Shown here: positions 1 through 12,310 of the stretch, piece after piece
How positions within the stretch are numbered: the stretch's first letter is position 1
Layout: the number at the start of each line of letters is the position of its first letter
Source of the DNA: Cyanobium sp. NS01
Lineage (GTDB): Bacteria; Cyanobacteriota; Cyanobacteriia; PCC-6307; Cyanobiaceae
NCBI RefSeq assembly: GCF_014280235.1
Contig: NZ_CP047940.1
Span: forward strand, 1-64,000
DNA: 64,000 nt
Direction: 5' to 3'
Made by a program: the position numbers and the translations under genes
The notes under the pieces: generated by a model
What the model saw: only the letters and a program-made list of their open reading frames with translations
What the model was told of the DNA's origin: nothing
Database searches by the model: none

Positions 1-8
1 TTTCCGCC

Positions 9-17
9 GTTTCCACA
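9..17. promoter_or_regulatory. Candidate DnaA box near the presumed origin
   Basis: The nonamer GTTTCCACA differs by one base from the TTTTCCACA form of the DnaA box common in cyanobacteria. It lies about 160 bases upstream of dnaN, where the origin of Synechococcus elongatus has been mapped. Only one good box is visible; any others would lie left of base 1. Confidence 0.4.
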
Positions 18-173
18 GGCTCTACGACGACGGGTTGCTCTTGCTTCTAATGATCTGATCTGTTCAGAGAAGTCGGCAGACCAGCGCCGGATCCCCGCCG
101 TTGCGCAATCAGCCGCGCTGTGGAACCGTGGAGCCTCCCGTCAGACCGTCCTCCGGCACGGCACCGCATCGCC

Positions 174-1301
174 ATGAAGCTGGTCTGCTCCCAGACAGAA
201 CTCAGCGGCAGCCTTCAGCTGGTCAGTCGTGCCGTCGCCACGCGGCCGACCCATCCCGTGCTGGCCAACGTGCTGCTCACCGCAGACGCCGGCACCGGCC
301 GCCTCAGCCTCACCGGCTACGACCTCAGCCTTGGCATCCAGACCAGCATGGCGGCCGAGGTGGAAACGAGCGGCGCCATCACTCTGCCGGCCAGGCTGTT
401 CGCCGAGATCGTCTCGCGCCTGTCGGCCGATGGCCCGATCACGATCACCTGCCCGGACCAGGCCGATCTCGTGGATCTGATCAGCCTCTCGGGCACCTAT
501 CAGATGCGCGGCATGCCCGCTGATGACTTCCCCGATCTGCCACTGGTGCAGAGCGGCGAGCCGCTGCGCCTGGAGGCCGAGGCCCTGGCTCAGGGGCTCA
601 GGGCCACCCTGTTCGCCAGCAGTGGCGATGAGGCCAAGCAGATGCTCACCGGCGTGCACCTGCGGCTCGATGGACAGGGCCTTGAGTGCGCCGCCACCGA
701 TGGTCACCGGCTGTCGGTGCTGCGCCTGGCCCACGCCGCCATCGGTGAGCCCTTCGCGGTCACCGTGCCCTCCCGCTCCCTGCGCGAGCTGGAGCGCCTG
801 CTCTCCAGCCGCCACTCCCAGGATCCGCTCAGCCTGTTCTGTGAGCACGGCCAGGTGGTGTTTCTCTGGGCAGACCAGGTGCTCACCAGCCGCAGCCTCG
901 ACGGCACGTACCCCAACTACCCCCAGTTGATCCCCGAGGCGTTCACGCGACGCATCGGCATTGATCGTCGCGCCCTGATCGCCGCCCTGGAGCGGGTGGC
1001 CGTGCTGGCCGACCCGCACAACAACGTGGTGAAGATCACGGCCGATCCCACCAGCGGCACGCTGCAGGTGCAGGCCGACGCCCAGGACGTGGGCCGGGGT
1101 TCGGAGTCCTTGCCGGCCACGATCGAGGGCGAGGGGCTGCAGATTGCCTTCAACGTGCGCTATCTGCTGGAAGGTCTCAAGGCGATTGGCTCCGATCAGG
1201 TGGACCTGCACTGCAACGCCCCCACCACCCCGGCGGTGCTACGGCCCCGCGAGGCTTCGGACTTCACCTACCTGGTGATGCCGGTGCAGATCCGCAGCTG
1301 A
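174..1301 (+). CDS. dnaN: DNA polymerase III subunit beta (sliding clamp)
   Basis: This 375-residue protein is the beta clamp, a head-to-tail dimer that rings DNA and tethers polymerase III and other clamp-binding proteins. The length and the three-repeat clamp architecture fit the family. Recognisable pieces are ADDFPDLP (about residue 117), TDGHRLSVLR in the second domain, DGTYPNYPQLIP before the third, and the C-terminal MPVQIRS, which forms part of the peptide-binding pocket. The ATG at 174 was chosen over an in-frame upstream ATG at 120 because MKLVCSQ matches the usual cyanobacterial N-terminus. It is the first gene of the window, with a DnaA-box-like site upstream and the PRC-barrel gene 5 bases downstream. 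Confidence 0.97.
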   Translation: MKLVCSQTELSGSLQLVSRAVATRPTHPVLANVLLTADAGTGRLSLTGYDLSLGIQTSMAAEVETSGAITLPARLFAEIVSRLSADGPITITCPDQADLVDLISLSGTYQMRGMPADDFPDLPLVQSGEPLRLEAEALAQGLRATLFASSGDEAKQMLTGVHLRLDGQGLECAATDGHRLSVLRLAHAAIGEPFAVTVPSRSLRELERLLSSRHSQDPLSLFCEHGQVVFLWADQVLTSRSLDGTYPNYPQLIPEAFTRRIGIDRRALIAALERVAVLADPHNNVVKITADPTSGTLQVQADAQDVGRGSESLPATIEGEGLQIAFNVRYLLEGLKAIGSDQVDLHCNAPTTPAVLRPREASDFTYLVMPVQIRS

Positions 1302-1306
1302 GCAGC

Positions 1307-2233
1307 GTGGGGCTCCCCGATCAGCTTCTGCTCAGTGATCTGCTGCGGCGCCGGGTGCGCTGCCAGGAGGGTTTGGAGCGGGGCGCCGGCGTGATGGTGT
1401 GGATGCACCCGCCGGTGCACCGGGTGCTGGGTTGGGTCAGCCGTCCGTCCGCCTTCGGCTCGCGTCGCCTGGTCTGGCGTCTCGACCAGTTGAGGGGGCT
1501 GCTCGAGTTGGAGGTGCTGGTGAAGGGGGAACCCGCCGAGACCGACCAGGAGACCCTGGAGCGGCTGCCCACGCTGATCGATGCCTCCCTGCTCGATAGC
1601 AGGCGCGAGCCGATCGGCACCCTGGCCGATGCCGCCATCGAGCTGGCCAGCGGCCGGATCCTTCACTACCTGGTGAGCCGCAGTGATCCGCGCTTGCCGG
1701 GCAGCAGCCGCTGGCGCCTGAGCCCGGAGCGGATCGTGGACCAGCAGCCCGGCCAGGTGTTCACGGCCCTGCAGGGTCTCGATGACCTGCCCCTGGCCCG
1801 GGCCAGCGTGCGGCAGCAGTTCCTGCGGCGCTCCAGGCGCTGGCGGGATCAGATGCAGGAGGAAACCACTCGCTTGCGCGACCAGTTCCAGCAGGTGGGC
1901 GATCGCGTCGAACAGCGGGTGGAGGGCTGGCTGGAGGAGCCCCCCTGGGGTGAAGGCCCGCAAGCGCCGGATCTGCGCCGCGCCGCGGATTGGGATCCTG
2001 GCTGGGACGAGGACTGGGACCCGGGCCTGGAGCCGACCCGGCGGCAGCCGGTCGACTTCCAGGACCAGCCCGCCGAAGCGCCCCTGGAGCCCTGGGAAGA
2101 GCCCTGGCAGGAGGAGCCCAGCGAGGCCATGGAGGAGGAGCAGGACGGACCGCCGCTGCCCCGGTCTTCAAGGCGCCGCCGGCCTGCGTCCAGGCATGCG
2201 GAGCAGGAGCAGCAAGAGGATCCCTGGGGCTGA
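1307..2233 (+). CDS. PRC-barrel domain protein
   Basis: This 308-residue protein starts at a GTG 5 bases after dnaN. The first ~170 residues hold two PRC-barrel-like segments, one beginning LLLSDLLRRRVRC and one beginning DASLLDSRREPIG. PRC barrels are small beta-barrels found in photosynthetic reaction-centre H subunits and in RimM-like RNA proteins. The C-terminal half (from about residue 200) is low complexity and acidic, rich in Trp, Glu, Asp and Pro, and ends in a basic patch. No enzyme motif is visible. Its position between dnaN and purL is conserved in picocyanobacteria. The PRC assignment comes from sequence resemblance only, and the function is unknown. Confidence 0.7.
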   Translation: MGLPDQLLLSDLLRRRVRCQEGLERGAGVMVWMHPPVHRVLGWVSRPSAFGSRRLVWRLDQLRGLLELEVLVKGEPAETDQETLERLPTLIDASLLDSRREPIGTLADAAIELASGRILHYLVSRSDPRLPGSSRWRLSPERIVDQQPGQVFTALQGLDDLPLARASVRQQFLRRSRRWRDQMQEETTRLRDQFQQVGDRVEQRVEGWLEEPPWGEGPQAPDLRRAADWDPGWDEDWDPGLEPTRRQPVDFQDQPAEAPLEPWEEPWQEEPSEAMEEEQDGPPLPRSSRRRRPASRHAEQEQQEDPWG

Positions 2234-2287
2234 TCAGGGGGAGCTCGGCCGCTCAGCCACACTGGCAGTTCCTGATCCGCTCCGGCT

Positions 2288-4690
2288 GTGGTTGCTGCCC
2301 TCCACGATCCGGCTCCCGACTTCCCCCTCGCCGAGGCCCTGCGCAAGGAGAACCTCAGCCAGGCCGACTACGAGGAGATCTGCCGCCGCCTCGGCCGCGC
2401 CCCCAACCGCGCCGAGCTGGGCATGTTCGGCGTGATGTGGTCGGAGCACTGCTGCTACCGCAACTCGCGGCCGCTGCTGCAGGGCTTCCCCACCAGCGGC
2501 CCGCGCATCCTGGTGGGCCCGGGTGAGAACGCCGGCGTGGTGGATCTGGGCGAGGGTCAGCGCCTGGCCTTCAAGATCGAGAGCCACAACCACCCCTCGG
2601 CCGTGGAGCCGTTCCAGGGGGCCGCCACCGGCGTGGGCGGCATCCTGCGCGACATCTTCACCATGGGCGCCCGGCCGATCGCCCTGCTCAACGCCCTGCG
2701 CTTCGGGCCCCTCGAGGACGAGCGCAACGTGGGCCTGATGGAGGGCGTGGTGGCCGGCATCGCCCACTACGGCAACTGCGTGGGCGTGCCCACGGTGGGC
2801 GGCGAGGTGGCCTTCGACCCCAGCTACTCCGGCAATCCGCTGGTGAACGCCATGGCCCTGGGGCTGATGGAAACCGACGAGATCGTCTGCTCCGGCGCTG
2901 AGGGGGTGGGCTACCCGGTGGTCTACGTGGGCAGCACCACCGGCCGCGACGGCATGGGAGGCGCCAGCTTCGCCTCAGCCGAGCTCACCGAGGCCTCCCT
3001 CGACGACCGCCCCGCCGTGCAGGTGGGCGATCCCTTCCTGGAGAAGGGGTTGATCGAGGCCTGCCTGGAGGCCTTTCAGAGTGGTGATGTGGTGGCCGCC
3101 CAGGACATGGGCGCCGCCGGCCTCACCTGCAGCTGCTCGGAGATGGCGGCCAAGGGGGGCCTGGGCATCGAGCTCGATCTCGATCGCGTGCCGGCCCGCG
3201 AGAGCGGCATGAGCGCCTACGAGTTTCTGCTCAGCGAATCCCAGGAGCGCATGCTCTTCGTGGTGAAGCCCGAGCGCGAGCAGGCGCTGATGGCCCGCTT
3301 CACCCGCTGGGGGCTGCAGGCGGCGGTGGTGGGCCGGGTGCTGCAGGAGAACGTGGTGCGGGTGCTGCAGCACGGCCGGGTGGCCGCCGAGGTGCCCGCC
3401 AGCGCCCTGGCCGAGGACACGCCGATCAACCAGCACGACCTGCTGGCCGAACCCCCTGAGCCGATCCAGGCTCACTGGCGCTGGAGCGAGGACCAGTTGC
3501 CCGAGGCCAGCGCCGCCGGCATCACGCCTGCCGCCGGCCCCAACGCTGCCGCCCGCCTGAGCTGGAACGCGGTGCTGCTGGCCCTGCTCGATGACCCCAG
3601 CATCGCTTCCAAGCGCTGGGTGTACCGCCAGTACGACCAGCAGGTGCAGGCCAACACGGTGGTGACGCCCGGAGCCGCCGACGCGGCGGTGCTGCGTCTG
3701 CGGCCCCAACAGGGGGAGGGGGCCATGCAGCGGGCCAGCCGCGGCGTGGCGGCCGTGGTGGATTGCCCCAACCGCTGGGTGGCCCTCGACCCCGAGCGCG
3801 GTGCCATGGCGGCGGTGGCCGAAGCCGCCCGCAACCTCAGCTGCGTGGGTGCCGAGCCCCTGGCCATCACCGACAACCTCAACTTCCCCTCCCCCGACAC
3901 CGCCACGGGCTACTGGCAGCTGGCCATGGCCTGCCGCGGCCTCTCGGAGGCCTGCCGCGCCCTCGACACGCCCGTCACCGGGGGCAACGTGTCGCTCTAC
4001 AACGAGACCAGGCTCCCCGACGGCCGCATGCAGCCGATCCACCCCACGCCCGTGGTGGGCATGGTGGGCCTGGTGCATGACCTCAGCCGGATCTGTGGCC
4101 TGGGCTGGCGCCAGCCTGGCGATGCCATCTGGCTGCTGGGCCTGCCGATCGGGCAGCAGGAGCATGGCGGGAAGGCAGACGAGCGCTTCGGGCTGGCGGG
4201 CAGCAGCTACCTGGCCACGATCCACGGCCAGATCACCGGTCGCCCGCCCCTGGTGGATCTGCCCCTGGAGCAGCGCGTCCAGTCCTTCCTGCGCCAGGCG
4301 ATTGCAGCCCAGCTGGTGACGGCCGCCCACGACCTCAGCGATGGCGGCCTGGCGGTGGCGCTGGCCGAGAGCTGCATCGCCTCCGGCCTTGGTGCTGGCC
4401 TGGACCTGCCCGCCAGCAGCCACAGGATTGATCGCCTCCTGTTTGCCGAGGGCGGCGCCAGGGTGCTGGTGGGGGTGCCGGCCTGCCACGCTGGAGCCTG
4501 GCAGCAGGCCCTGGTCCAGGCGGGGGATGACCTGCCGGCCCAACGGCTGGGGAGCGTCGAGGCCACGCCCCAGCTGCAGATCAGCCTGGCTGGCCACTCC
4601 CTGCTGGACGTGCCGGTCAGCGCCCTGGCGCAGCAGTTCGAGCAGGCCATTCCCCGCCGCATGGGTGTGGATCTGCCCCCCACCAGTTGA
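2288..4690 (+). CDS. purL: Phosphoribosylformylglycinamidine synthase subunit PurL
   Basis: PurL catalyses the fourth step of de novo purine synthesis, the ATP-dependent amination of FGAR to FGAM. At 800 residues with no glutaminase domain it is the small (PurLQS) type, so it needs separate PurQ and PurS, which are not in this window. MWSEHC at residues 50-55 is the family's signature N-terminal block. Glycine-rich nucleotide-binding stretches typical of the AIR-synthetase-like superfamily follow, such as [16 protein letters not shown] and [12 protein letters not shown]. The start is a GTG at 2288. purF follows about 50 bases downstream on the same strand, so the two may be co-transcribed. 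Confidence 0.96.
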   Translation: MVAALHDPAPDFPLAEALRKENLSQADYEEICRRLGRAPNRAELGMFGVMWSEHCCYRNSRPLLQGFPTSGPRILVGPGENAGVVDLGEGQRLAFKIESHNHPSAVEPFQGAATGVGGILRDIFTMGARPIALLNALRFGPLEDERNVGLMEGVVAGIAHYGNCVGVPTVGGEVAFDPSYSGNPLVNAMALGLMETDEIVCSGAEGVGYPVVYVGSTTGRDGMGGASFASAELTEASLDDRPAVQVGDPFLEKGLIEACLEAFQSGDVVAAQDMGAAGLTCSCSEMAAKGGLGIELDLDRVPARESGMSAYEFLLSESQERMLFVVKPEREQALMARFTRWGLQAAVVGRVLQENVVRVLQHGRVAAEVPASALAEDTPINQHDLLAEPPEPIQAHWRWSEDQLPEASAAGITPAAGPNAAARLSWNAVLLALLDDPSIASKRWVYRQYDQQVQANTVVTPGAADAAVLRLRPQQGEGAMQRASRGVAAVVDCPNRWVALDPERGAMAAVAEAARNLSCVGAEPLAITDNLNFPSPDTATGYWQLAMACRGLSEACRALDTPVTGGNVSLYNETRLPDGRMQPIHPTPVVGMVGLVHDLSRICGLGWRQPGDAIWLLGLPIGQQEHGGKADERFGLAGSSYLATIHGQITGRPPLVDLPLEQRVQSFLRQAIAAQLVTAAHDLSDGGLAVALAESCIASGLGAGLDLPASSHRIDRLLFAEGGARVLVGVPACHAGAWQQALVQAGDDLPAQRLGSVEATPQLQISLAGHSLLDVPVSALAQQFEQAIPRRMGVDLPPTS

Positions 4691-4739
4691 GCGGTGTGGT
4701 CGTGCAGAATGCGACGACGACCTCTGTGACAGTGGGCTT

Positions 4740-6239
4740 GTGGCGGTGAAGCATCCGGAGCCCGCCCCGTCCATCGCGTCCCCCGACGAGCGCTCTGACA
4801 AGCCCGAAGAGGCCTGCGGTGTGTACGCCGTGCTGGCTCCGGGTCAGCAGGTGGCCAACCTCACCTACTTCGGTCTCTATGCCCTGCAGCACAGGGGGCA
4901 GGAGTCGGCGGGGATTGCCGTGTTCGATGACGACCAGCAGGTGCGTCTGCACAAGGACATGGGCCTGGTGAGCCAGGTGTTTGATCAGGACGTGCTGGAG
5001 CGCATGCCCGGCCACCTGGCTATCGGCCATAACCGCTACTCCACCACCGGCAGCAGCAAGGTGTGCAATGCCCAGCCCGTGGTGCTCAACACCCGGCTGG
5101 GTCCCTTTGCTCTCGCCCACAACGGCAACCTCGTGAATGCCTCCCAGCTGCGCGAAGACCTGCGTGAGATTGCCAGCGAACTCACCTCCACCACCGATTC
5201 GGAGCTGATCGCCTTTGCCGTGCAGCGGGCCGTGAACCGTGGGCTCGACTGGGATCCCGCCATCCGCGAAGCGGCGGGTCTCTGCCGTGGGGCCTTCAGC
5301 CTGGTGATCGGCACCGCCGGCTCCCTGTTTGCCCTGCGCGATGGCCATGGCATCCGCCCGCTGGTGTTCGGCCACCTCGGTGAACCCGGCGACGGCCAGT
5401 GGGTGGTGAGCAGCGAGAGCTGCGGGCTGGACATCATCGGCGCCAGCTTCGAAGACGACGTGCAGCCAGGCGAGATCATCCACTACCTGCAGGGGGAGGC
5501 CGAGCCGCGGCGCAGCCTCTGGTGTGACGAACCCGCCAAGTTGTGCGTGTTCGAGATGATCTATTTCGCCCGCCCCGACAGCCGCTTCTTCGGTGAATCG
5601 CTCTACAGCTACCGGGTGCGCATCGGCAAAGTGCTGGCCCGCGAAACCCCCGTGGCGGCCGACATCGTGATCGGCGTGCCCGACTCGGGCATTCCGGCGG
5701 CGATCGGCTACTCCCAGATCACCGGGATCCCCTATGCCGATGGCCTGATCAAGAACCGCTATGTGGGGCGCACCTTCATCCAGCCCACCCAGGCGATGCG
5801 CGAGGCCGGCATCCGTGTGAAGCTCAATCCTCTGCCCGATGTGCTGGCAGGCCAGCGGGTGGTGGTGATCGACGACTCGATCGTGCGTGGCACCACCAGC
5901 CGCAAGCTGGTGGCCGCCCTGCGCGATGCCGGTGCCAGCGAAGTGCACATGCGGATCAGCTCACCGGCCGTCACCCACCCCTGCTTCTACGGCATCGACA
6001 CCGACAGCCAGGATCACTTGATCGCCGCCCGGCTCACCCTCGAGGAGATCACGGCCCACCTGGGCGTGGACTCGCTCGCCTACCTGAGCCAGGAGGGCAT
6101 GGTGGAGGCCGCCCAGGCCAACTCCTCCCACTTCTGCACCGCCTGCTTCGATGGCAACTATCCGATTGCCATGGACGACGACGTGCGCTCCAGCAAGCTG
6201 ATGCTCGAGCCCGCCGGCATCGCCGCAAGCCTGCGCTGA
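4740..6239 (+). CDS. purF: Amidophosphoribosyltransferase
   Basis: PurF makes phosphoribosylamine from PRPP and glutamine, the committed step of purine synthesis. The N-terminal nucleophile is Cys26 in EEACGVYAVL, exposed by removal of a short propeptide. The PRPP-binding loop VVVIDDSIVRGTTS lies near residue 380. Cysteines in the LCVFE, HPCFYGID and FCTACFDG contexts suggest the Fe-S-containing Bacillus-type enzyme. The open frame runs much further upstream inside purL in another frame; the GTG at 4740 (or the GTG at 4746) gives the family length of 499 residues. Its position after purL fits a purine operon. Confidence 0.95.
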   Translation: MAVKHPEPAPSIASPDERSDKPEEACGVYAVLAPGQQVANLTYFGLYALQHRGQESAGIAVFDDDQQVRLHKDMGLVSQVFDQDVLERMPGHLAIGHNRYSTTGSSKVCNAQPVVLNTRLGPFALAHNGNLVNASQLREDLREIASELTSTTDSELIAFAVQRAVNRGLDWDPAIREAAGLCRGAFSLVIGTAGSLFALRDGHGIRPLVFGHLGEPGDGQWVVSSESCGLDIIGASFEDDVQPGEIIHYLQGEAEPRRSLWCDEPAKLCVFEMIYFARPDSRFFGESLYSYRVRIGKVLARETPVAADIVIGVPDSGIPAAIGYSQITGIPYADGLIKNRYVGRTFIQPTQAMREAGIRVKLNPLPDVLAGQRVVVIDDSIVRGTTSRKLVAALRDAGASEVHMRISSPAVTHPCFYGIDTDSQDHLIAARLTLEEITAHLGVDSLAYLSQEGMVEAAQANSSHFCTACFDGNYPIAMDDDVRSSKLMLEPAGIAASLR

Positions 6240-6249
6240 GCCCCCTTGC

Positions 6250-8757
<2,508 letters not shown>

Positions 8758-8869
8758 CCGCTGCTGAAGTCTGGGGGCGAGAGGTGGGGCTCAGCCTACC
8801 GATCAGCTGCCGTGGGGGATTGCGGCGCCCAGGAGTGCCGCCGCCGCTGCCGATGGCTCACCCGATCGC

Positions 8870-9763
8870 TCAGAGGCCGATGCCATCCTCCGGGCTGGCA
8901 TTGGCCATGGCGCGGTCCACCTGGGCCCTGAGCTCCCGCTGCTCGAACAGCTGCTGGGTGGTGGTGCGCAGTTTCGGCCCCCACAACTGCTCCTTCTGAT
9001 AGCTGTCCAGCACATAGTTGGGTTCGGCGTCGAGCGCCTTGCCGGCCCGCTCCAGGGCTTCGCTGCGGGCTTCACCGCCCCGGCGGAACAGGCTGGCGGC
9101 CAGGGCCAGGTTGGGTTCAGCGGCGTCGGGTTTGATCCGCAGCACCCGCCGCCAGCGGCTGATCGCCTCATCCACGCTGCCCTGCTCGTAGAGCACCAGG
9201 GCCTGATTGTTGATGGCTTCCCAGAAGTCCTTGCGCAGGCCACTGGCCCGCTCGAAGGCCTTGAGGGCCTGGGAGGGCTGGTTCAGCAGGATGTGGGCAT
9301 TGCCGAGGTCGAAGTAGGCGCTGGCGTTGCGGCTGTCGAGCCGCAGGCCCTGCTCCAGCAGGCCGATCGCCTGCTCCGGGCGGCCATCCCGCAGGGCCAG
9401 GGACCCCTCGGCGAACCAGATGCCGGCGTTGCTGGGATCGAGTTGCTTCGCCCTGGCCAGGGAGACGGCCGCCTCCTGGCGCTGGTTGCTGCGCAGCTGG
9501 GCCTCCGCCAGCAGCATCCAGCCGCGCGGATCGCCAGGCAGGAGCTGCACCGTCAGGGCAGCCAGCCGGGCGGCGTCTTCGGCCTGGCCCAGACGCAGCA
9601 GCCTGGCGGCCGCCTGGGCGATGCCCAGGCCGGCACCCTGCAGCTCCTCGGCTTTCGGAACGTAGGCGTAGGGCACCAGGGCCTGGGCCGGGAGCGTCTG
9701 GCTGAGGGTCAGTCCCAGGGCAACGCGTGCAAGGGCGCGCAGCCAGCGCGAACTCATTGACAT
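8870..9763 (-). CDS. Secreted tetratricopeptide repeat protein
   Basis: This 297-residue protein has a hydrophobic N-terminus ending in LPAQALV, which reads as a signal peptide to the periplasm or thylakoid lumen. About five or six TPR-like helix pairs follow from residue 45 on, for example PSNAGIWFAEGSLALRDG, NASAYFDLGNAHILLNQ and WEAINNQALVLYEQGSVD. TPRs mediate protein contacts. No catalytic motif is visible and the partner is unknown. Its start lies 3 bases after the queG stop on the same strand, so the two are almost certainly co-transcribed. The gene is conserved at this locus in picocyanobacteria. Confidence 0.85.
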   Translation of the reverse strand: MSMSSRWLRALARVALGLTLSQTLPAQALVPYAYVPKAEELQGAGLGIAQAAARLLRLGQAEDAARLAALTVQLLPGDPRGWMLLAEAQLRSNQRQEAAVSLARAKQLDPSNAGIWFAEGSLALRDGRPEQAIGLLEQGLRLDSRNASAYFDLGNAHILLNQPSQALKAFERASGLRKDFWEAINNQALVLYEQGSVDEAISRWRRVLRIKPDAAEPNLALAASLFRRGGEARSEALERAGKALDAEPNYVLDSYQKEQLWGPKLRTTTQQLFEQRELRAQVDRAMANASPEDGIGL

Positions 9764-9766
9764 GGA

Positions 9767-10801
9767 TCAAGGCTCTCCCACCCTAGGGAGTGGCTTTCGA
9801 ACCGGTTCAGGCTCCGGCCGCCCCAGGGCCGCCCGCAGGTTGCGTCGCCACATCCACGGCTTGATCCGCCTCAGGGCCGAAGCGCGCAGCCGCTCGTCCC
9901 ACTGCGCGTCACTCCACTGCAGGGCGTCGGCCGAAAGGCTCAGCCACCAGGGTCTCGGTGCCAGGTCGGGATCGCTTGTGCTCTCCAGGGGCTGCTGGTT
10001 CCAGGGGCAGGCCTCCTGGCAGAGGTCGCAGCCCGCCACCCAGCCCTGCAGCTGCTCGGCGATCGCGGCGGGGAGCTGCGGGTCGCGGCTCTCGATTGTG
10101 TGGAAGGCGATGCAGCGCCGGCTGTCCACCACGAAGGGCTCCCGGATCGCTCCGGTGGGGCAGGCCGGCAGGCAGAGGCTGCAACTGCCGCAGAGGGGCA
10201 CGGCCGGTTGGTCCGGCGGCAGCGCCACGCTGGTGAGCAGATGGCCCAGCAGCAGCCAGGAGCCCTTACGGCGATGGATCAGGTTGCCGTGCTTGCCGAT
10301 CCAGCCCAGACCGGCTTCCTCCGCCCAGGCCTTGTCCATCAGCGGTGCGCTGTCCACACAGGCCCGCCAGCGGCAGCCGGGCACCTGGCTTTCCAGCCAG
10401 CGGCCCAGCTGCCGCAGGCGCCCGTCGATCACCCGGTGGTAGTCCCGACCCCAGCCGTAGCGGGCCACCTTCAGGGCGCCGCGGGGCCGTTCCGCCGCAA
10501 CGTGATAGTTCAGCCCCACCGCCAGCAGGCTGCGCACGCCGGGCAGCAGCGTTTCCACCTCACGACGGCGCGGATCGGCCATCCAGGCCATCGTTGCCTG
10601 GTCTCCCCGCTGCAGCCAACGCTCGAGCGCCGCGCTGCGCAGTGGCAGCCGCGGCCCTCCCGGTACGGCGGCCACCCCCACGGGATCGAATCCCAGGGCC
10701 AGGGCCCGCTGCTTCAGGGCCTCCGCCAGATCGGCCGGATCGCCCGTCGGCTCTGGCTTGCGGCCATGGCCGAAGCGGGCGCGCTGGGTGCCGCTCGGCA
10801 T
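9767..10801 (-). CDS. queG: Epoxyqueuosine reductase
   Basis: QueG reduces epoxyqueuosine to queuosine in the wobble position of GUN tRNAs, using cobalamin and two [4Fe-4S] clusters. The two ferredoxin-like motifs are visible: CGSCSLCLPACPTGAI and CDLCQEACPWNQ. The N-terminal region (LKQRALALGFDPVGVA, then MAWMADPRRR) matches the family. I chose the ATG at 10801 (344 residues); a GTG at 10819 would add six residues. B12 dependence fits the cbiD gene elsewhere in the window. The TPR gene follows immediately. Confidence 0.95.
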   Translation of the reverse strand: MPSGTQRARFGHGRKPEPTGDPADLAEALKQRALALGFDPVGVAAVPGGPRLPLRSAALERWLQRGDQATMAWMADPRRREVETLLPGVRSLLAVGLNYHVAAERPRGALKVARYGWGRDYHRVIDGRLRQLGRWLESQVPGCRWRACVDSAPLMDKAWAEEAGLGWIGKHGNLIHRRKGSWLLLGHLLTSVALPPDQPAVPLCGSCSLCLPACPTGAIREPFVVDSRRCIAFHTIESRDPQLPAAIAEQLQGWVAGCDLCQEACPWNQQPLESTSDPDLAPRPWWLSLSADALQWSDAQWDERLRASALRRIKPWMWRRNLRAALGRPEPEPVRKPLPRVGEP

Positions 10802-10846
10802 CGCCCGTACAGTTGCCACGCAATCTCATTCTGCAACGCAACGCCA

Positions 10847-11515
10847 GTGAGTACAGCTCCCCACGGCCGCCTGGCCTTCCTCCTGCGCTGGATCGGCCTC
10901 ACCCTGGTGCTGCTCATGGCGCTGCAGATCGCAGCTCTCGTTGCCGCCTGGAACTGGTCGCTGGAGCCGTTCCGCCAGGTGTTCGTCGATCGACTCGTGT
11001 CCGAGTCGCCCATGGCCCTGGTGGGCCTGCTGCTGATGCTGTTCGGCAGCCGCCTCGAGGCGGCCTCCTCCCGGACGGCCCTGCGCTGGACCACGGGCGT
11101 GCTGGCCATCCTCTTGGCCGTGGCGATGGTGGTGACGGTGCCCGTTGCCGTGGAGGCGGAGCGCTCCCTCATGACCCAGATGCAGGAGTCGGAAGCCCAG
11201 ATCGCCCAGCAGACCTCCCAGCTGGAGCAGCAGCAACAGCAGCTGCAGGATCCGGCCTTTGTGGACCAGCTGATCGCGGAGGCCGAGCGGGAAGGCCGGA
11301 TTCCGGCCGATGCCAGCGACGAACTCAAGAAGCAGCGGGCTCAGGAGTTCATCGACAGCCAGCTCAAACCCCAGCTGGCCCAGGCGCAGCAGCAGATCGA
11401 CCAGGCGCGCCTCGGCCGTGATCTCTCCGTGCAGCAGCGCCGCTTCGGTGGAACGGGGCGGGCCATGGTGCTGGCGGTGGCCTTCGTGCTTGTTGCCCTC
11501 GTCGCCCTCGTCTGA
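10847..11515 (+). CDS. HpsJ-like membrane protein with coiled coil
   Basis: This 222-residue protein starts with GTG at 10847, 45 bases from the divergent queG start. It has two N-terminal hydrophobic segments (roughly residues 8-33 and 52-70), a third around 83-103, then a Gln/Glu-rich coiled coil (residues 115-190) and a C-terminal hydrophobic tail, LAVAFVLVALVALV. The layout resembles the HpsJ family named from hormogonium polysaccharide secretion, but that assignment is from memory of family appearance and is tentative. A TACAGT hexamer at 10808-10813 could be its -10 element. Confidence 0.65.
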   Translation: MSTAPHGRLAFLLRWIGLTLVLLMALQIAALVAAWNWSLEPFRQVFVDRLVSESPMALVGLLLMLFGSRLEAASSRTALRWTTGVLAILLAVAMVVTVPVAVEAERSLMTQMQESEAQIAQQTSQLEQQQQQLQDPAFVDQLIAEAEREGRIPADASDELKKQRAQEFIDSQLKPQLAQAQQQIDQARLGRDLSVQQRRFGGTGRAMVLAVAFVLVALVALV

Positions 11516-11584
11516 AACGGGGCGGCGGCCCGGCTGGCTAAGTTGTGCCCGTGGCAGCTGTCGACCGGATCCCCGGGTTTTGCC

Positions 11585-12310
11585 TTGGTTCAATCCAGTC
11601 CCAAACCAGATCAGCCGCTGAGCAACCGACTCCAGCAGGACCTGAAGAACGACCTGATCGCCGGGTTGCTGGTGGTGATTCCCCTCGCCACCACGATCTG
11701 GCTGGCCACCACGGTGAGCCGCTTCGTGCTGGCGTTCCTCACCTCCATCCCGAAGCAGTTCAACCCGTTCAACACCCTCAGCCCGCTGCTGCAGGAGCTG
11801 ATCAACCTGGGGGTGGGGCTGGTGGTGCCGCTGCTGGCCATCCTGCTGATCGGCCTGATGGCCCGCAACATCGTGGGGCGCTGGCTGCTCGAGTTCGGCG
11901 AGGGCACCCTGCTGCGCATCCCCTTGGCGGGCTCCGTCTACAAGACCCTCAAGCAGCTTCTGGAAACCTTCCTGCAGGGCAATGCCACCCGCTTCCGCCG
12001 CGTGGTCCTGGTGGAATATCCGCGTGAGGGTCAGTTTGCTCTGGGTTTTGTCACGGGGGTGCTGGGCAGCGCCCTGCAGGCCGGTTTCACTGAGCCGATG
12101 CTGAGCGTGTTCATCCCCACCGCTCCCAATCCCACCACCGGCTGGTATGCGGTGGTGCCCGAGGCCTCCGTGCGCGACCTCAATCTCTCCGTGGAGGACG
12201 CCTTCCGCACGATCATCTCGGCAGGCATCGTCAACCCCGACGAGCGCGAAACCCCCAACCGCAGCTTCTCCAGCCTGCTGGCCCAGCTGCGCGCCCCCCA
12301 GATGTCCTGA
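11585..12310 (+). CDS. DUF502 family membrane protein
   Basis: This 241-residue integral membrane protein begins MVQSSPKPDQPL, then has two transmembrane segments (DLIAGLLVVIPLATTIWLA and the stretch near VVPLLAILLIGLMA) and a cytoplasmic domain with IPLAGSVYKTLKQLLETF and PTTGWYAVVPE, all DUF502 hallmarks. The function is unknown; the plant homologue LCV is a membrane trafficking protein. I placed the start at TTG 11585. Earlier in-frame TTG and GTG codons near 11543-11551 fall on or next to TAAGTT (11539-11544), a plausible -10 element. The stop overlaps the nusB start by one base, so the genes are translationally coupled. Confidence 0.85.
   Translation: MVQSSPKPDQPLSNRLQQDLKNDLIAGLLVVIPLATTIWLATTVSRFVLAFLTSIPKQFNPFNTLSPLLQELINLGVGLVVPLLAILLIGLMARNIVGRWLLEFGEGTLLRIPLAGSVYKTLKQLLETFLQGNATRFRRVVLVEYPREGQFALGFVTGVLGSALQAGFTEPMLSVFIPTAPNPTTGWYAVVPEASVRDLNLSVEDAFRTIISAGIVNPDERETPNRSFSSLLAQLRAPQMS

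Noticed and set aside
1899-1906. HIP1 palindromes (GCGATCGC)
   Set aside because: A handful occur across the window (for example 1899, 7064, near 10060 and 20324), close to what high GC would give by chance; not the dense HIP1 pattern of some cyanobacteria.
2975-4801. Long open frame on the minus strand opposite purL
   Set aside because: It is a compositional shadow in GC-rich DNA; the translation is His/Gly/Ala/Gln-rich with no family motif, and purL on the plus strand is unmistakable.
11210-11250. CAGCAG-rich stretch
   Set aside because: It codes for the Gln-rich coiled coil of the HpsJ-like protein; not an independent repeat element.
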